A DNA stretch of 64,000 bases from Oceanobacillus senegalensis (GCF_900176885.1 NZ_LT839648.1:1019049-1083048); one strand, 5' to 3'. Positions 1-8,474 are shown, counted from the stretch's first letter. A program made the numbers and translations. The notes: generated by a model from the sequence alone, not told the origin.

Positions 1-139
1 ATTAATCCTTGAAGCACCGAAGGAAGAATTAGATAAACTAAAAGAAATTGTGCCAGAAATGATGGAGAATACTGTGGAATTAAACGTTCCATTAAAAGTT
101 GATTATGCATATGGAGAAAGCTGGTATGATGCAAAATAA
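1..139 (+). CDS. polA: DNA polymerase I, C-terminal end (partial)
   Basis: Only the last 45 codons are inside the window, read from base 2 to the TAA at 137-139. The tail, with VPLKVDYAYGESWYDAK at its end, matches the closing segment of the family A polymerase domain, where an L-x-V-x-x-x-x-G-x-x-W-x-x-A/K pattern is typical. The position 14 bases upstream of mutM agrees with the polA-mutM order of Bacillus. Pol I fills gaps in excision repair and removes Okazaki primers. The catalytic motifs lie outside the window, so the identity rests on the tail and on synteny. Confidence 0.85.
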   Translation, partial: LILEAPKEELDKLKEIVPEMMENTVELNVPLKVDYAYGESWYDAK

Positions 140-153
140 GGAGTCCAATCGAT

Positions 154-978
154 ATGCCAGAATTACCTGAGGTAGAAACGATAAGAAAAACACTAATCCC
201 CTTAGTGACAAGTAAAACAATTAAAGAAGTGCAAGTATTTTGGCCAAAAATGATTAAGGAACCAGATGATGTCCAAGAATTTAAACAAAAATTAATCGGG
301 CAAACGATTCAAAGAATAGGAAGGAGAGGAAAATTTCTATTGTTTTATCTTGATCAATATGTTCTTGTATCCCATTTGCGAATGGAAGGGAAATATCGGG
401 TAGCGGATTCAAGTAAGCCTGTGCGGAAACATACCCATGTTATTTTCTCGTTTACAGATGGTGAGGAGCTTCGATATAACGATGTTCGTAAATTCGGTAC
501 GATGCATCTTTTCCCAATAGGAGAGGAATTCACTCATAGTCCCCTAAATAAACTTGGTCCAGAACCATTTGACGAAACATTTACTTTTGATTATATGTAC
601 AATAAGTTACAGAAAACAGAAAGATCAATAAAGGCAGTTTTACTAGATCAACGTATTGTAACGGGGCTTGGAAATATTTATGTTGACGAAACGTTATATC
701 GAGCTGGTGTTCACCCTGCGAAAAAAGCTAGTACATTAACGGAGGAAGAAATTGAATCTATTAGGAAGGAAGCTATAGAAACACTAAGGAATGCAGTAAA
801 ACAAGGTGGTACAACCATACGTTCCTATGTGAATAGCCAGGGAGAAATGGGAATGTTTCAACAGGAACTCTTTGTATATGGTCAAGAAAATAAATTATGT
901 AAGCATTGTGGTAGTCCGATTGTTAAGATAAAAGTTGCTGGACGTGGAACTCATATTTGTACGGAATGCCAAAAATGA
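154..978 (+). CDS. mutM: Formamidopyrimidine-DNA glycosylase / AP lyase
   Basis: This base-excision repair enzyme removes 8-oxoguanine and formamidopyrimidines and nicks the resulting abasic site. The 274-residue protein has the family length and starts MPELPEVET, so the N-terminal proline nucleophile and the following glutamate are present after Met removal. The conserved beta-hairpin lysine is seen as RRGK at about residue 60. A helix-two-turn-helix region follows, and a C-terminal zinc finger uses Cys249, Cys252, Cys269 and Cys272. It starts 14 bases after polA behind an AAGGAG-like site and is probably co-transcribed with it, pairing damage removal with gap filling. The ytaF gene usually found next in Bacillus is absent; 192 bases of featureless AT-rich DNA precede coaE. 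Confidence 0.97.
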   Translation: MPELPEVETIRKTLIPLVTSKTIKEVQVFWPKMIKEPDDVQEFKQKLIGQTIQRIGRRGKFLLFYLDQYVLVSHLRMEGKYRVADSSKPVRKHTHVIFSFTDGEELRYNDVRKFGTMHLFPIGEEFTHSPLNKLGPEPFDETFTFDYMYNKLQKTERSIKAVLLDQRIVTGLGNIYVDETLYRAGVHPAKKASTLTEEEIESIRKEAIETLRNAVKQGGTTIRSYVNSQGEMGMFQQELFVYGQENKLCKHCGSPIVKIKVAGRGTHICTECQK

Positions 979-1170
979 AGGTTTCCGCTAAACGATTATA
1001 ATTTAATAATTAATGATGGTTGTGCGCATAGTTGTTTTTTTATCTCGCAAGGTATTTTCCGTAGTAGTTAATTCCGCTATTTAGCATCTCAAGAATTACT
1101 GAGTATTTTTGTAACTCTGACAAAAAAGGTAACAAAACTTATAAAAAGCTAATGAAGGAGGTGATTTTGG

Positions 1171-1770
1171 GTGGCGTTGATTATTGGATTAACAGGTAGT
1201 ATAGCAAGTGGAAAAAGTACTGTTAGTTTGATGTTTGATGATTTTAATATACCAGTTATTGATGCAGATAAAATTGCCAGAGAAGTGGTAGAACCGGGAG
1301 AAGAGGCATATGAAAAGGTAATCGAAACTTTTGGCAATCAGATACTTAGGGAAGATAAAATATTAGACCGAAAGAAACTCGGTGCCATTGTGTTTGCTGA
1401 CGAGGAGAAATTAGCCACATTAAATGGAATTGTACACCCTGCTATAAGAAAAAAAATGATTGACAAAAGGGATGCTCTTGTGAAAAACGGCGCGACATGT
1501 GTTGTAATGGACATACCTTTACTTTTTGAAAGTAAGTTAACTAGCATGGTTGATAAAACAATTGTTGTTTATGTTGATGAAGAAGTTCAATTGAAACGTT
1601 TGATGGAACGGGATGAATTTTCAAAAAGTGAAGCAGAGCAACGGATTCAATCCCAAATTCCTGTGAAGGAAAAAGCAAAACTAGCAGATGCAGTTATTAA
1701 TAATAATGGTACAAAAGTAAATTCCTATGAACAGCTTGAAAAACTCTTATCAGAGTGGAATGTCGTGTAA
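1171..1770 (+). CDS. coaE: Dephospho-CoA kinase
   Basis: CoaE phosphorylates the 3'-hydroxyl of dephospho-CoA with ATP, the last step of coenzyme A synthesis. The 199-residue protein begins with a P-loop (GSIASGKST, about residues 9-17). It has the DADKIAREVVEPG segment after the first helix and a later MDIPLLFES motif, both characteristic of the family. The start is GTG at 1171, preceded by a strong GAAGGAGGTGA ribosome binding site. It stands alone between mutM and gapB, as in Bacillus. Confidence 0.96.
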   Translation: MALIIGLTGSIASGKSTVSLMFDDFNIPVIDADKIAREVVEPGEEAYEKVIETFGNQILREDKILDRKKLGAIVFADEEKLATLNGIVHPAIRKKMIDKRDALVKNGATCVVMDIPLLFESKLTSMVDKTIVVYVDEEVQLKRLMERDEFSKSEAEQRIQSQIPVKEKAKLADAVINNNGTKVNSYEQLEKLLSEWNVV

Positions 1771-1835
1771 AGCAATAACCTAATTTTTTAATTAAAACCT
1801 AATTTATTTGTCCTAACCAATTCTTTTGTTGTAAA

Positions 1836-1891
1836 AAATGTGCATAAATTTATAAAAAGTAAAGCACATTTAAAGTTTATTGTGTTATACT
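1836..1891 (+). promoter_or_regulatory. Probable gapB control region with candidate CcpN box
   Basis: An 8-base inverted repeat, AAATGTGC (1836-1843) and GCACATTT (1864-1871), brackets 20 bases. Just downstream, TGTGTTATACT (1881-1891) fits the published CcpN consensus TRTGHYATAYW and contains a -10 hexamer TATACT (1886-1891); no good -35 is present. In B. subtilis CcpN represses gapB in the presence of glucose. The regulator itself is not in this window, so the link is inferred. Confidence 0.5.
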
Positions 1892-1944
1892 AATTAATAT
1901 AGAGGGGAAATAAGTATAGCACAAACAGGAGGATGGGAAAGGAA

Positions 1945-2970
1945 ATGAATAAAACGCGTATAGCTATTAATGGATTTGGTAGAATCGGACGGATGGTATT
2001 TCGTCAAGCAATAGTAGATGATACACTTGATGTAGTAGCAATCAATGCAAGTTATCCTTCAGAAACTCTTGCACATTTAATCAAATATGATAGTGTACAC
2101 GGTCCATTTCAAGGTGAAGTTCGTGCACTGGACGATGCAATTAAGGTAGATAATAAAATTATTGAGGTTGTTAGCTCCCGTGAGCCAGAGAAGTTGCCAT
2201 GGAGTAGACTAGAAATAGATGTAGTGATTGAAGCAACAGGGAAGTTCAAAACAAAAGAAACTGCTGGATTACATATCCAAGCAGGAGCAAAAAAAGTTGT
2301 AATCACAGCACCAGGTAAACAGGTTGACAATACGATTGTTATGGGTGTTAATGATCAAACATATCAACCAGAACAAGATGATGTGATTTCCAATGCATCC
2401 TGTACTACAAATTGTTTAGCTCCAGTTGTTAAAGTGTTAGATCAAAATTTTTCAATTATAAATGGACTTATGACTACCGTACATGCTTTTACTAATGATC
2501 AAAAAAACCTGGATAATCCACATAAAGATTTACGACGTGCTCGTAGCTGTACTCAATCGATTATTCCTACATCAACTGGAGCAGCTAAAGCATTGGGAGA
2601 AGTAATGCCACATTTACAGGGAAGACTACATGGTATGGCATTACGTGTTCCAACACCGAACGTTTCGTTAGTTGATTTAGTAGTCGATGTACAAAAAGAT
2701 GTAACCATTGATGAGGTAAATGCTGCTTTTAAGAGAGCGGCAGAAAATGAATTAAAAGGTATTATACAATATAATGAAGAACCACTTGTTTCCATCGACT
2801 ATACAACATCTGAATACTCATCCATTATCGATGGTCTTTCAACTATGGTATTAGACAATAATAAAATAAAGGTACTTGCTTGGTATGATAACGAATGGGG
2901 TTATTCTAAACGTGTATTAGATCTTACAAAACTTGTTGGCCGTCATTTACAAGAACGAGTAGAAATATAA
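1945..2970 (+). CDS. gapB: Glyceraldehyde-3-phosphate dehydrogenase, GapB type (gluconeogenic)
   Basis: The 341-residue protein carries the NAD(P)-binding NGFGRIGRMVFR at its N-terminus, the catalytic SNASCTTN motif with Cys153, and the usual GAPDH C-terminal WYDNEWGYS. The segment INASYPSETLAHLIKYDS replaces the NAD-selecting Asp of glycolytic GapA, which is typical of the NADP-preferring GapB that works in gluconeogenesis. The upstream ATG at 1933 directly abuts the AGGAGG site (1927-1932), so the ATG at 1945 with normal spacing is chosen. Its place between coaE and speD is the Bacillus gapB locus. Confidence 0.95.
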   Translation: MNKTRIAINGFGRIGRMVFRQAIVDDTLDVVAINASYPSETLAHLIKYDSVHGPFQGEVRALDDAIKVDNKIIEVVSSREPEKLPWSRLEIDVVIEATGKFKTKETAGLHIQAGAKKVVITAPGKQVDNTIVMGVNDQTYQPEQDDVISNASCTTNCLAPVVKVLDQNFSIINGLMTTVHAFTNDQKNLDNPHKDLRRARSCTQSIIPTSTGAAKALGEVMPHLQGRLHGMALRVPTPNVSLVDLVVDVQKDVTIDEVNAAFKRAAENELKGIIQYNEEPLVSIDYTTSEYSSIIDGLSTMVLDNNKIKVLAWYDNEWGYSKRVLDLTKLVGRHLQERVEI

Positions 2971-2983
2971 TTAAGATTAACGG

Positions 2984-3015
2984 ACCGCCTATCTGGAATG
3001 GATAGGTGGTTTTAT
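2984..3015 (+). terminator. Rho-independent terminator after gapB
   Basis: A 10-base-pair stem (2984-2993 with 3001-3010, one G-U pair) with a 7-base loop is followed by a T-rich tract. Confidence 0.85.
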
Positions 3016-3162
3016 ATTTTACTAAAATTAAATTTCGTATAAACATTTTATGTGTGAATAAAATTAATGATAAGATAACCTTTTACAAGTTTTTAGTAAT
3101 TATATTGCAAAACCACTAAAAACGAGATATACTTCTCTTAATTGTTTAAGTTGTTGTATACT

Positions 3163-3267
3163 GTTCGCTTAAGGGTTGGGTCCTTATCGTACTAACTTTC
3201 CCCCGTGGCGTGGCAAAAAATTAAATATAGGTAATTAATACTATTTATTGATTGAGGGGGAATTAGT
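3163..3267 (+). other. GC-rich leader-like segment upstream of speD
   Basis: A TATACT hexamer at 3157-3162 could be a -10 element, although no matching -35 is seen. Between it and speD lie about 100 bases that are notably G/C rich for this genome, including GGGTTGGGTCC and CCCCCGTGGCGTGGC. They could form a folded 5' leader, but I do not recognise a known riboswitch class. Confidence 0.3.
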
Positions 3268-3651
3268 GTGAAGGATACAATTGGAAAACATGTAATTGCA
3301 GAGTTATGGGATTGCAATGTTAATAAATTGAATGATGTAGGTTTAATGGAGCGTATTTTTGTTGATGCTGCTTTAAAAGCAGGAGCAGAGATTCGTGAAG
3401 TTGCTTTCCATAAATTTGCACCATTTGGAGTTAGCGGGGTTGTGATTATTTCGGAATCTCACTTGACGATTCATAGTTTTCCAGAGCACGGATATGCAAG
3501 CGTTGATGTATATACTTGTGGTAATATTATTGATCCGAACATTGCTACAGAATACATTGCACAAGCATTAGAAAGTAAATCCTGTGATCGAGTAATATTA
3601 TCTCGTGGAATGGGTTCAATTAAAACACAGGATTCTCAAAAAGTATATTAA
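3268..3651 (+). CDS. speD: S-adenosylmethionine decarboxylase proenzyme
   Basis: SpeD decarboxylates S-adenosylmethionine to supply the aminopropyl group for spermidine. The 127-residue proenzyme is the short prokaryotic class. It contains the self-cleavage motif [17 protein letters not shown]; cleavage between Glu63 and Ser64 would turn Ser64 into the pyruvoyl cofactor. The catalytic VYTCG follows at about residues 81-85. The start is GTG at 3268 after a GAGGGGG ribosome binding site. No spermidine synthase gene is nearby; speD stands alone here as in Bacillus. Confidence 0.96.
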   Translation: MKDTIGKHVIAELWDCNVNKLNDVGLMERIFVDAALKAGAEIREVAFHKFAPFGVSGVVIISESHLTIHSFPEHGYASVDVYTCGNIIDPNIATEYIAQALESKSCDRVILSRGMGSIKTQDSQKVY

Positions 3652-3668
3652 ATTTTAAAATATAAAAG

Positions 3669-3700
3669 AAGGGTTGACTTTTATTGTCAGCCCTTTTGTT
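3669..3700 (+). terminator. Rho-independent terminator after speD
   Basis: An 8-base-pair stem (3671-3678 with 3686-3693, one G-U pair) is preceded by A-rich and followed by T-rich sequence. Confidence 0.85.
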
Positions 3701-3708
3701 TATTCCAG

Positions 3709-3830
3709 GTTAAGGGGCGGTAATACCCCCACCTCAAAAATGGAGGGAAAACGAATCCTTTTAGGTGGGGGATAAACTGCTTCTAAAAGCCCCCCCATTT
3801 ATTGAAGACTTACTTTACGAAAGATAAGGT
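3709..3830. repeat. Dispersed structured repeat, copy A
   Basis: This segment is closely similar to 47219-47395. It has a nested fold: an outer stem (TTAAGGGGCGG at 3711-3720 region with CTGCTTCTAAA near 3777-3787, several G-U pairs), a perfect 9-base-pair stem CCCCCACCT/AGGTGGGGG, and an inner small hairpin with an AAACGA loop. A run of C residues and a TTACTTTA tail follow. Copy A lacks about 50 bases found in copy B. The rest of the gap to nrdR (3831-4071) is AT-rich and I see nothing else in it. Confidence 0.75.
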
Positions 3831-4071
3831 TTAACGTTATTCCATTTGGAAATCACTTTTGGTCTCTTTTGTTGATATTTGCCTATGGTATGTATAGAGG
3901 AATTAGGTGAAACATGTTACAATATAGGGAAATAGTTGTATTGTAAGTACGGATTATAGATTTAAATTGTTAATTTATAATTATTTTACTCTTTTATTAG
4001 TTATTTACCAAATGGTTAAAAATATAACATCTTTTAATTATCTAGGGTAAGTAAGGAATGGGGTTAAAAAG

Positions 4072-4539
4072 ATGAGATGTCCTAATTGCCAATATAAAAA
4101 CACCAAGGTTTTTGATTCTCGTCCAACCGATGAAGGTAAATCTATACGGAGACGAAGAGAATGTGAAAAATGCAATTATCGATTTACAACATTCGAACGG
4201 ATGGAAGAACCGCCTTTAATTGTTGTAAAAAAAGATGGTGTTAGACAAGAATTTTCAAGAGAAAAATTAGTTAGAGGACTTATAAGAGCATGTGAAAAAC
4301 GTCCAGTTCCTCTGGATAAAATAGAAGAGATTGCTTTAGAAGTGGAAAAGGACCTTCGTAACACTGGAATATCTGAAATTGACAGCAAGGAAATAGGGGA
4401 AAAAGTAATGGACCTCCTTGCTGAAGTTGACGAAGTAGCATATGTACGATTTGCATCTGTGTATCGTCAGTTTAAAGATATCAGTGTATTTTTGAATGAG
4501 CTAAAAGATTTAATCAACGTAGATAAAAAAGAATCTTAA
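4072..4539 (+). CDS. nrdR: Transcriptional repressor of ribonucleotide reductase genes
   Basis: NrdR senses ATP/dATP and represses ribonucleotide reductase operons. The 155-residue protein has the standard layout: an N-terminal zinc ribbon with Cys3, Cys6, Cys31 and Cys34 around a basic SIRRRREC stretch, then an ATP-cone domain from about residue 49 to 139 (starting PLIVVKKDG). It is followed after 27 bases by dnaB and dnaI, the arrangement seen in Bacillus. This couples nucleotide supply control to replication initiation genes. No NrdR boxes were found inside the window. Confidence 0.97.
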   Translation: MRCPNCQYKNTKVFDSRPTDEGKSIRRRRECEKCNYRFTTFERMEEPPLIVVKKDGVRQEFSREKLVRGLIRACEKRPVPLDKIEEIALEVEKDLRNTGISEIDSKEIGEKVMDLLAEVDEVAYVRFASVYRQFKDISVFLNELKDLINVDKKES

Positions 4540-4566
4540 GCATTTTTAATTAATAAGGGTGATATA

Positions 4567-5922
4567 ATGCGATTTATTGGACAGATATTACCTGTAGACG
4601 GGTATTATGTCATTTTAAGAGGTCATTTACCAAATGATTATACAACATCATTGACTCATCTGTATCAGCCGCTCATTGGTGTCCATGGGGTAGTACTATA
4701 TCTAACATTGCTTCATGAAATGAAACTGCAAGGCCAATCACCACAAACCCACCATACATTAATGAATTATTTAAACCTCCCTTTAGATGAAATATATAGA
4801 GCTCGGTTAAAGCTTGAAGGAATCGGCTTATTAAAATCATTTAAAAAGATTGAGGACCAGATATCTATATATACGTATGAATTGCAAAGTCCTTTTGCAC
4901 CTATAGAATTCTTTAAGGATGCTATGTACTCGCAGTTATTATATCATCAAATCGGAGAACAAAAGTATCATTTTCTAAAGAATCGATTTTCTGATGTTTT
5001 ACATGAAAATAAAGGGGAAAATATAACTGTTTCATTTAATGATGTTTTCGAGACTATTACACCATCTATTGAAATGACGAGTTCTGGGTTAAGTGATGAT
5101 GACCCAGTAAATCACCAAGAGGATATGGCGGATTTATCATGGATTGAGCAAATGCTTAAACAGCGAATGATTCCTGTAGGGAAGGTTTTAACAAAAGAAA
5201 ATCGTAAATTGCTTTCACAAATGATGTTGCTCTATGACTTAGATAGCTACGAAATTGAAAAGTCTGTTTTATGGGCGTTAAATGAGGAAAATCGCTTGGA
5301 CAAAGAGGAATTTAAAACTGCCTGTCATGATCTATTTAAATCCAAATATAAAAATAATACCGTCCATTTAACAGAAAAAGTGAATCCTGATAAGGTTCAA
5401 GAAGAGAAACCAAAAACGAAAGAAGAAATGTTGGTACATGAATTAGAAACAATTTCTCCAAAACAATTATTAGAAGACTTATCAGGTGGAAATCAAGCTT
5501 CTGAACAGGATATGAAGGTTATTCGAGAAGTTATGACATCACAGGGCTTACCATCTCCAGTTATGAATGTTTTAATTCATTATGTCCTATTACAGTCAAA
5601 CATGAAACTTTCGAAAGCTTACTTAGAAAAAATAGCAAGCCATTGGTCACGTGCAAAAATAAAAACTGCAAAGGAAGCCATGGATTTTGCCAAAAAAGAA
5701 AAAGAAAGATTTTCAAAATCTGCGACAAAACGAAAGCAGTCGACTTATAATACTTATTATAGAAAAAGTAATAATTCAAAAGAAATTGTACCTGATTGGT
5801 TTAAGGAAAGAAAGGCAAAACAGGCAAAAACTGTACAAAGTAAACAACCTGTTATTAACTTAGAAAAGGAAAAGGCGGAGTTACAGGCATTCCTAAACCA
5901 AACGAATCAAAAAAATAATTGA
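4567..5922 (+). CDS. dnaB: Replication initiation and membrane attachment protein DnaB
   Basis: This is the Firmicutes helicase-loading protein DnaB, not the replicative helicase. It acts with DnaD and DnaI to load the helicase at oriC and at restarting forks. The 451-residue length is close to that of the B. subtilis protein. The N-terminal region opens LPVDGYYVILRGHLPNDYTTSLTHLYQPL-like in short conserved pieces (for example LTHLYQPLIG). The C-terminal DnaB/DnaD-type domain is at about residues 320-395, followed by a basic tail including DWFKERK. It sits between nrdR and dnaI with 18 bases to dnaI, indicating an operon. Confidence 0.95.
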   Translation: MRFIGQILPVDGYYVILRGHLPNDYTTSLTHLYQPLIGVHGVVLYLTLLHEMKLQGQSPQTHHTLMNYLNLPLDEIYRARLKLEGIGLLKSFKKIEDQISIYTYELQSPFAPIEFFKDAMYSQLLYHQIGEQKYHFLKNRFSDVLHENKGENITVSFNDVFETITPSIEMTSSGLSDDDPVNHQEDMADLSWIEQMLKQRMIPVGKVLTKENRKLLSQMMLLYDLDSYEIEKSVLWALNEENRLDKEEFKTACHDLFKSKYKNNTVHLTEKVNPDKVQEEKPKTKEEMLVHELETISPKQLLEDLSGGNQASEQDMKVIREVMTSQGLPSPVMNVLIHYVLLQSNMKLSKAYLEKIASHWSRAKIKTAKEAMDFAKKEKERFSKSATKRKQSTYNTYYRKSNNSKEIVPDWFKERKAKQAKTVQSKQPVINLEKEKAELQAFLNQTNQKNN

Positions 5923-5940
5923 TTTCAAGGATGATTTATT

Positions 5941-6867
5941 ATGGATCCAATTCAAACATCTCTTTCCAAATGGATGAGAGAGAATAGAAATTTCCAAGAA
6001 AACTATGCGAAAATTAGGGAAGAAGTTTTAAGGGACCCGGAAATTAATGAGTTCCTATCACTTCATTCAGAGTTGGGAAAAAGAGAGATAAACAAAAGCT
6101 TAATAAAATTATATGAATATAAAACACAATCTAAACAATGCTCAGGGTGTTCGTCATTTGAGAATTGTCAGAATATGCTACAAGGATACTCTCCTATACT
6201 TCATGTGGATAAGGGTGAAATACACTTATCGTATGAAAAATGTCATAGTCGTATGATGTATGAAAAAGATAAGAAACAGCAAAAGCTTGTACAAAGTGTT
6301 CACGTACCAAAAGAGATTTTACAAGCTTCCCTTAATGACATTGAAAGTGATGATGTTAGAGATAATGCTGTAATGGAAATGTTTCGTTTCATTAAAGAAG
6401 CAAGCAATGGACTACCGAAAAAAGGATTCTACTTCTACGGTCCATTTGGTGTTGGAAAAACATATTTATTAGGTGCATTAGCTAATGAATTGAAAAAAAT
6501 GAACTATTCTTCCATGATTATTTATATGCCAGAATTTGTTCGTGAAATAAAATCATCTTTTAAGAATGATACAACGAATGAAAAAATAGATTACTTTAAA
6601 AAAGCAGATATATTGATGCTTGATGATATTGGTGCAGAAATGCAGTCAGCGTGGTTTAGAGATGAAATATTAGGATCCGTCTTACAATATCGAATGATGG
6701 AGCAATTACCTGTTTTCTTTACATCGAATTATAGCTTAGAGCAATTAGAAGGGGTTCTTTCTACAACAAGGGATGGTATAGAAACCGTAAAAGCCGGTCG
6801 GATTATTGAGCGAATCAAACAAGTCAGCAACGAAATTGAAATTCTCGGGGAAAATAGAAGGAAATAG
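5941..6867 (+). CDS. dnaI: Primosomal helicase loader DnaI
   Basis: DnaI is an AAA+ ATPase that loads the replicative helicase. The 308-residue protein has an N-terminal helicase-binding zinc domain (Cys67, Cys70 and Cys76 with a nearby histidine). The C-terminal AAA+ domain has Walker A GPFGVGKT at about 167-174, Walker B LMLDDIGAE, and an arginine finger region near the C-terminus (AGRIIERIK). It is the last gene of the nrdR-dnaB-dnaI cluster and is followed directly by a strong terminator. The start has an AAGGATG ribosome binding site. Confidence 0.96.
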   Translation: MDPIQTSLSKWMRENRNFQENYAKIREEVLRDPEINEFLSLHSELGKREINKSLIKLYEYKTQSKQCSGCSSFENCQNMLQGYSPILHVDKGEIHLSYEKCHSRMMYEKDKKQQKLVQSVHVPKEILQASLNDIESDDVRDNAVMEMFRFIKEASNGLPKKGFYFYGPFGVGKTYLLGALANELKKMNYSSMIIYMPEFVREIKSSFKNDTTNEKIDYFKKADILMLDDIGAEMQSAWFRDEILGSVLQYRMMEQLPVFFTSNYSLEQLEGVLSTTRDGIETVKAGRIIERIKQVSNEIEILGENRRK

Positions 6868-6872
6868 AGGGA

Positions 6873-6906
6873 AAACTAGCATACCAAGTCATGCTAGTTT
6901 TTTCTT
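6873..6906 (+). terminator. Rho-independent terminator after dnaI
   Basis: A perfect 10-base-pair stem (6873-6882 with 6891-6900) runs into TTTTTTCTTTT and closes the dnaI transcription unit. Confidence 0.92.
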
Positions 6907-6933
6907 TTGGCTATTACTGCGTAAATAGAAAGA

Positions 6934-7187
6934 TGATGTGACGCAACACAGTAAATTTTGTCAATGCATGTTGATTTCCACTGCGGGCAGTCATGGAGCT
7001 TAGAGCATGGCTTTAGACATGTGCTATTCCCACAAGACATGGGAATCTTTGTGTGAAGAAATTTATGACATAAATATAAGGCGTTGTGATGATGTTTAGC
7101 ACCAACCAGTGTATTTCCGCAGCGGTATTAAACATCTCTAATAGGTTATTGCGCATTCTATATATATTGCGTCATTATCAACAATCT
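6934..7187. repeat. MITE-like nested palindromic element
   Basis: Inverted arms containing TGACGCAA (near 6938) and TTGCGTCA (near 7176) flank the segment. Inside them CCACTGCGG (near 6976) faces CCGCAGCGG (near 7118), and a central hairpin ATTCCCA/TGGGAAT lies near 7026-7048. No reading frame is present. The nested symmetry suggests a degenerate miniature element rather than a regulatory region. The rest of the 6907-7303 gap is AT-rich. Confidence 0.5.
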
Positions 7188-7240
7188 TTAAAGAAAACAC
7201 TTTTTATAAACAAAAAGAGTTACTAGATTAGGTGGTTTAA

Positions 7241-7269
7241 TCATTTTTTTGCCCTTTTGTCCATATAAT
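7241..7269 (+). promoter_or_regulatory. Candidate sigma-E-type promoter for ytxC
   Basis: TCATTTT (7241-7247), a 14-base spacer, and CATATAAT (7262-7269) resemble the sporulation sigma-E pattern (TCATATT-N14-CATACAnT) with two mismatches. The downstream gene belongs to a sporulation-annotated family, which is consistent. Confidence 0.35.
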
Positions 7270-7303
7270 GTAACAGTTTGGTTGTGGGTGAGGGTGATGG
7301 TTA

Positions 7304-8164
7304 TTGCTGGAGGCATATTTCGAATCAGATAAAGAAGTGCTAACGTTTTGTGAACATTTATTTCTTAAATCAAATCAAATTGAGTTACAATGGAAAATTC
7401 ACAAAGATTGGGGGAATCATATACAGATTAAAAGAAACATACCTCAAAAAAGTCTATTAGAGATTATCTCCAAATCATTGACAAATGTTTTTATTGCGTA
7501 TCGTTTAGGGAGCTTAATCAAATATATAATTAAAAAGAACTATTATTTTACCAATAATGAAGAAATAGAAAGAATTCATGATTTAACGATTTGGATAGTA
7601 TCAGGAAATGATGAAGGTAGTTTACAGGTGAGAAAAAGGACAGACAAAGATCCATGGGAATTACTACATTCTTTATTTTTTGATCATATCAAGGAAACAA
7701 AAACGATCCACTATGATTCCATCGTTAAATTTGGCTTAAAGGTTTTTAAGGATCAAATGATTCACTATGTTGGACTAGCTATTGATGAATATAAGCGAGA
7801 AGAAGATCATCAGGAATTTTTAAGTGTACTTCGCGATTATATTACAAAGAAGGAATCTAAAATCTCCATGGTCCATATTCTTCAAGGTGATTCTTTTACC
7901 TTTTTTAAAGAAAGTGGTAAACCATTTTCCATTATGGAATTACGAACAATGATGCAACAAGAACCTTTATATATATTTGGTTTAGAAGATGAAATGAATT
8001 TAGCTCCCCTCATTGCGATGGCACCAGAAAAAATTAAAATTTATGGGGAGGACCCTGCGGAACCAAAAACATTAACAGTTATAAATGTTTTTCAAGAAAA
8101 AGTTAAATTTGAATCAGTTCGTACCTTTCCTTTTCGTTTTCGTTCCAAAAGAGAGCAAAAATAG
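7304..8164 (+). CDS. ytxC: YtxC family protein (putative sporulation protein)
   Basis: The 286-residue protein resembles the YtxC family, which lies between dnaI and thrS in Bacillus and is annotated as sporulation-related; its molecular function is unknown. No signal peptide or transmembrane segment is evident. The sequence is mostly alpha-helical, with a conserved-looking C-terminal part around IYGEDPAEPKTLTVINVFQ and a basic tail FRFRSKREQK. The start is TTG at 7304; upstream ATG codons are out of frame. The assignment rests on length, context and family resemblance. Confidence 0.75.
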   Translation: MLEAYFESDKEVLTFCEHLFLKSNQIELQWKIHKDWGNHIQIKRNIPQKSLLEIISKSLTNVFIAYRLGSLIKYIIKKNYYFTNNEEIERIHDLTIWIVSGNDEGSLQVRKRTDKDPWELLHSLFFDHIKETKTIHYDSIVKFGLKVFKDQMIHYVGLAIDEYKREEDHQEFLSVLRDYITKKESKISMVHILQGDSFTFFKESGKPFSIMELRTMMQQEPLYIFGLEDEMNLAPLIAMAPEKIKIYGEDPAEPKTLTVINVFQEKVKFESVRTFPFRFRSKREQK

Positions 8165-8166
8165 AC

Positions 8167-8195
8167 TTGCTTTTATAATTTTATAAGGATATAAT
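8167..8195 (+). promoter_or_regulatory. Sigma-A promoter of thrS
   Basis: TTGCTT (8167-8172) and TATAAT (8190-8195) are separated by 17 bases, placing transcription start near 8202, at the head of the T-box leader. Confidence 0.75.
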
Positions 8196-8201
8196 ACGAA
8201 T

Positions 8202-8474
8202 TATAATATCAATCATAAATCGTTTAAAAGTGTTGAAGAGGACATGATTATTTGGTCACCGTATAGAAAAGAGAGGGATGTCATGGCTGAAAATATCCCC
8301 TATAACGGCAAATAATTACCACCTTTGAACTCTGCCCTGAAATAAGTAGGGAGCAGCGTGGATTCTGCGTTAAAGAAGGAATGAGCCGCTATTGATGCGG
8401 GAATGAGGGTGGAACCACGATCGTCATACGATGCTCGTCCCTTTTGCATATATGCAAAAGGGACGAGCTTTTTT
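8202..8474 (+). ncRNA. T-box leader, threonine-specific, with terminator
   Basis: The conserved T-box AGGGTGGAACCACG is at 8406-8419. A perfect 17-base-pair terminator stem (8433-8449 with 8452-8468) follows, ending in a T-run. The 5' domain contains the AGAGAGGG element typical of stem I. An ACC triplet followed by A (8318-8320) is the likely threonine specifier. Uncharged tRNA-Thr would stabilise the antiterminator and permit thrS transcription. Confidence 0.93.
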
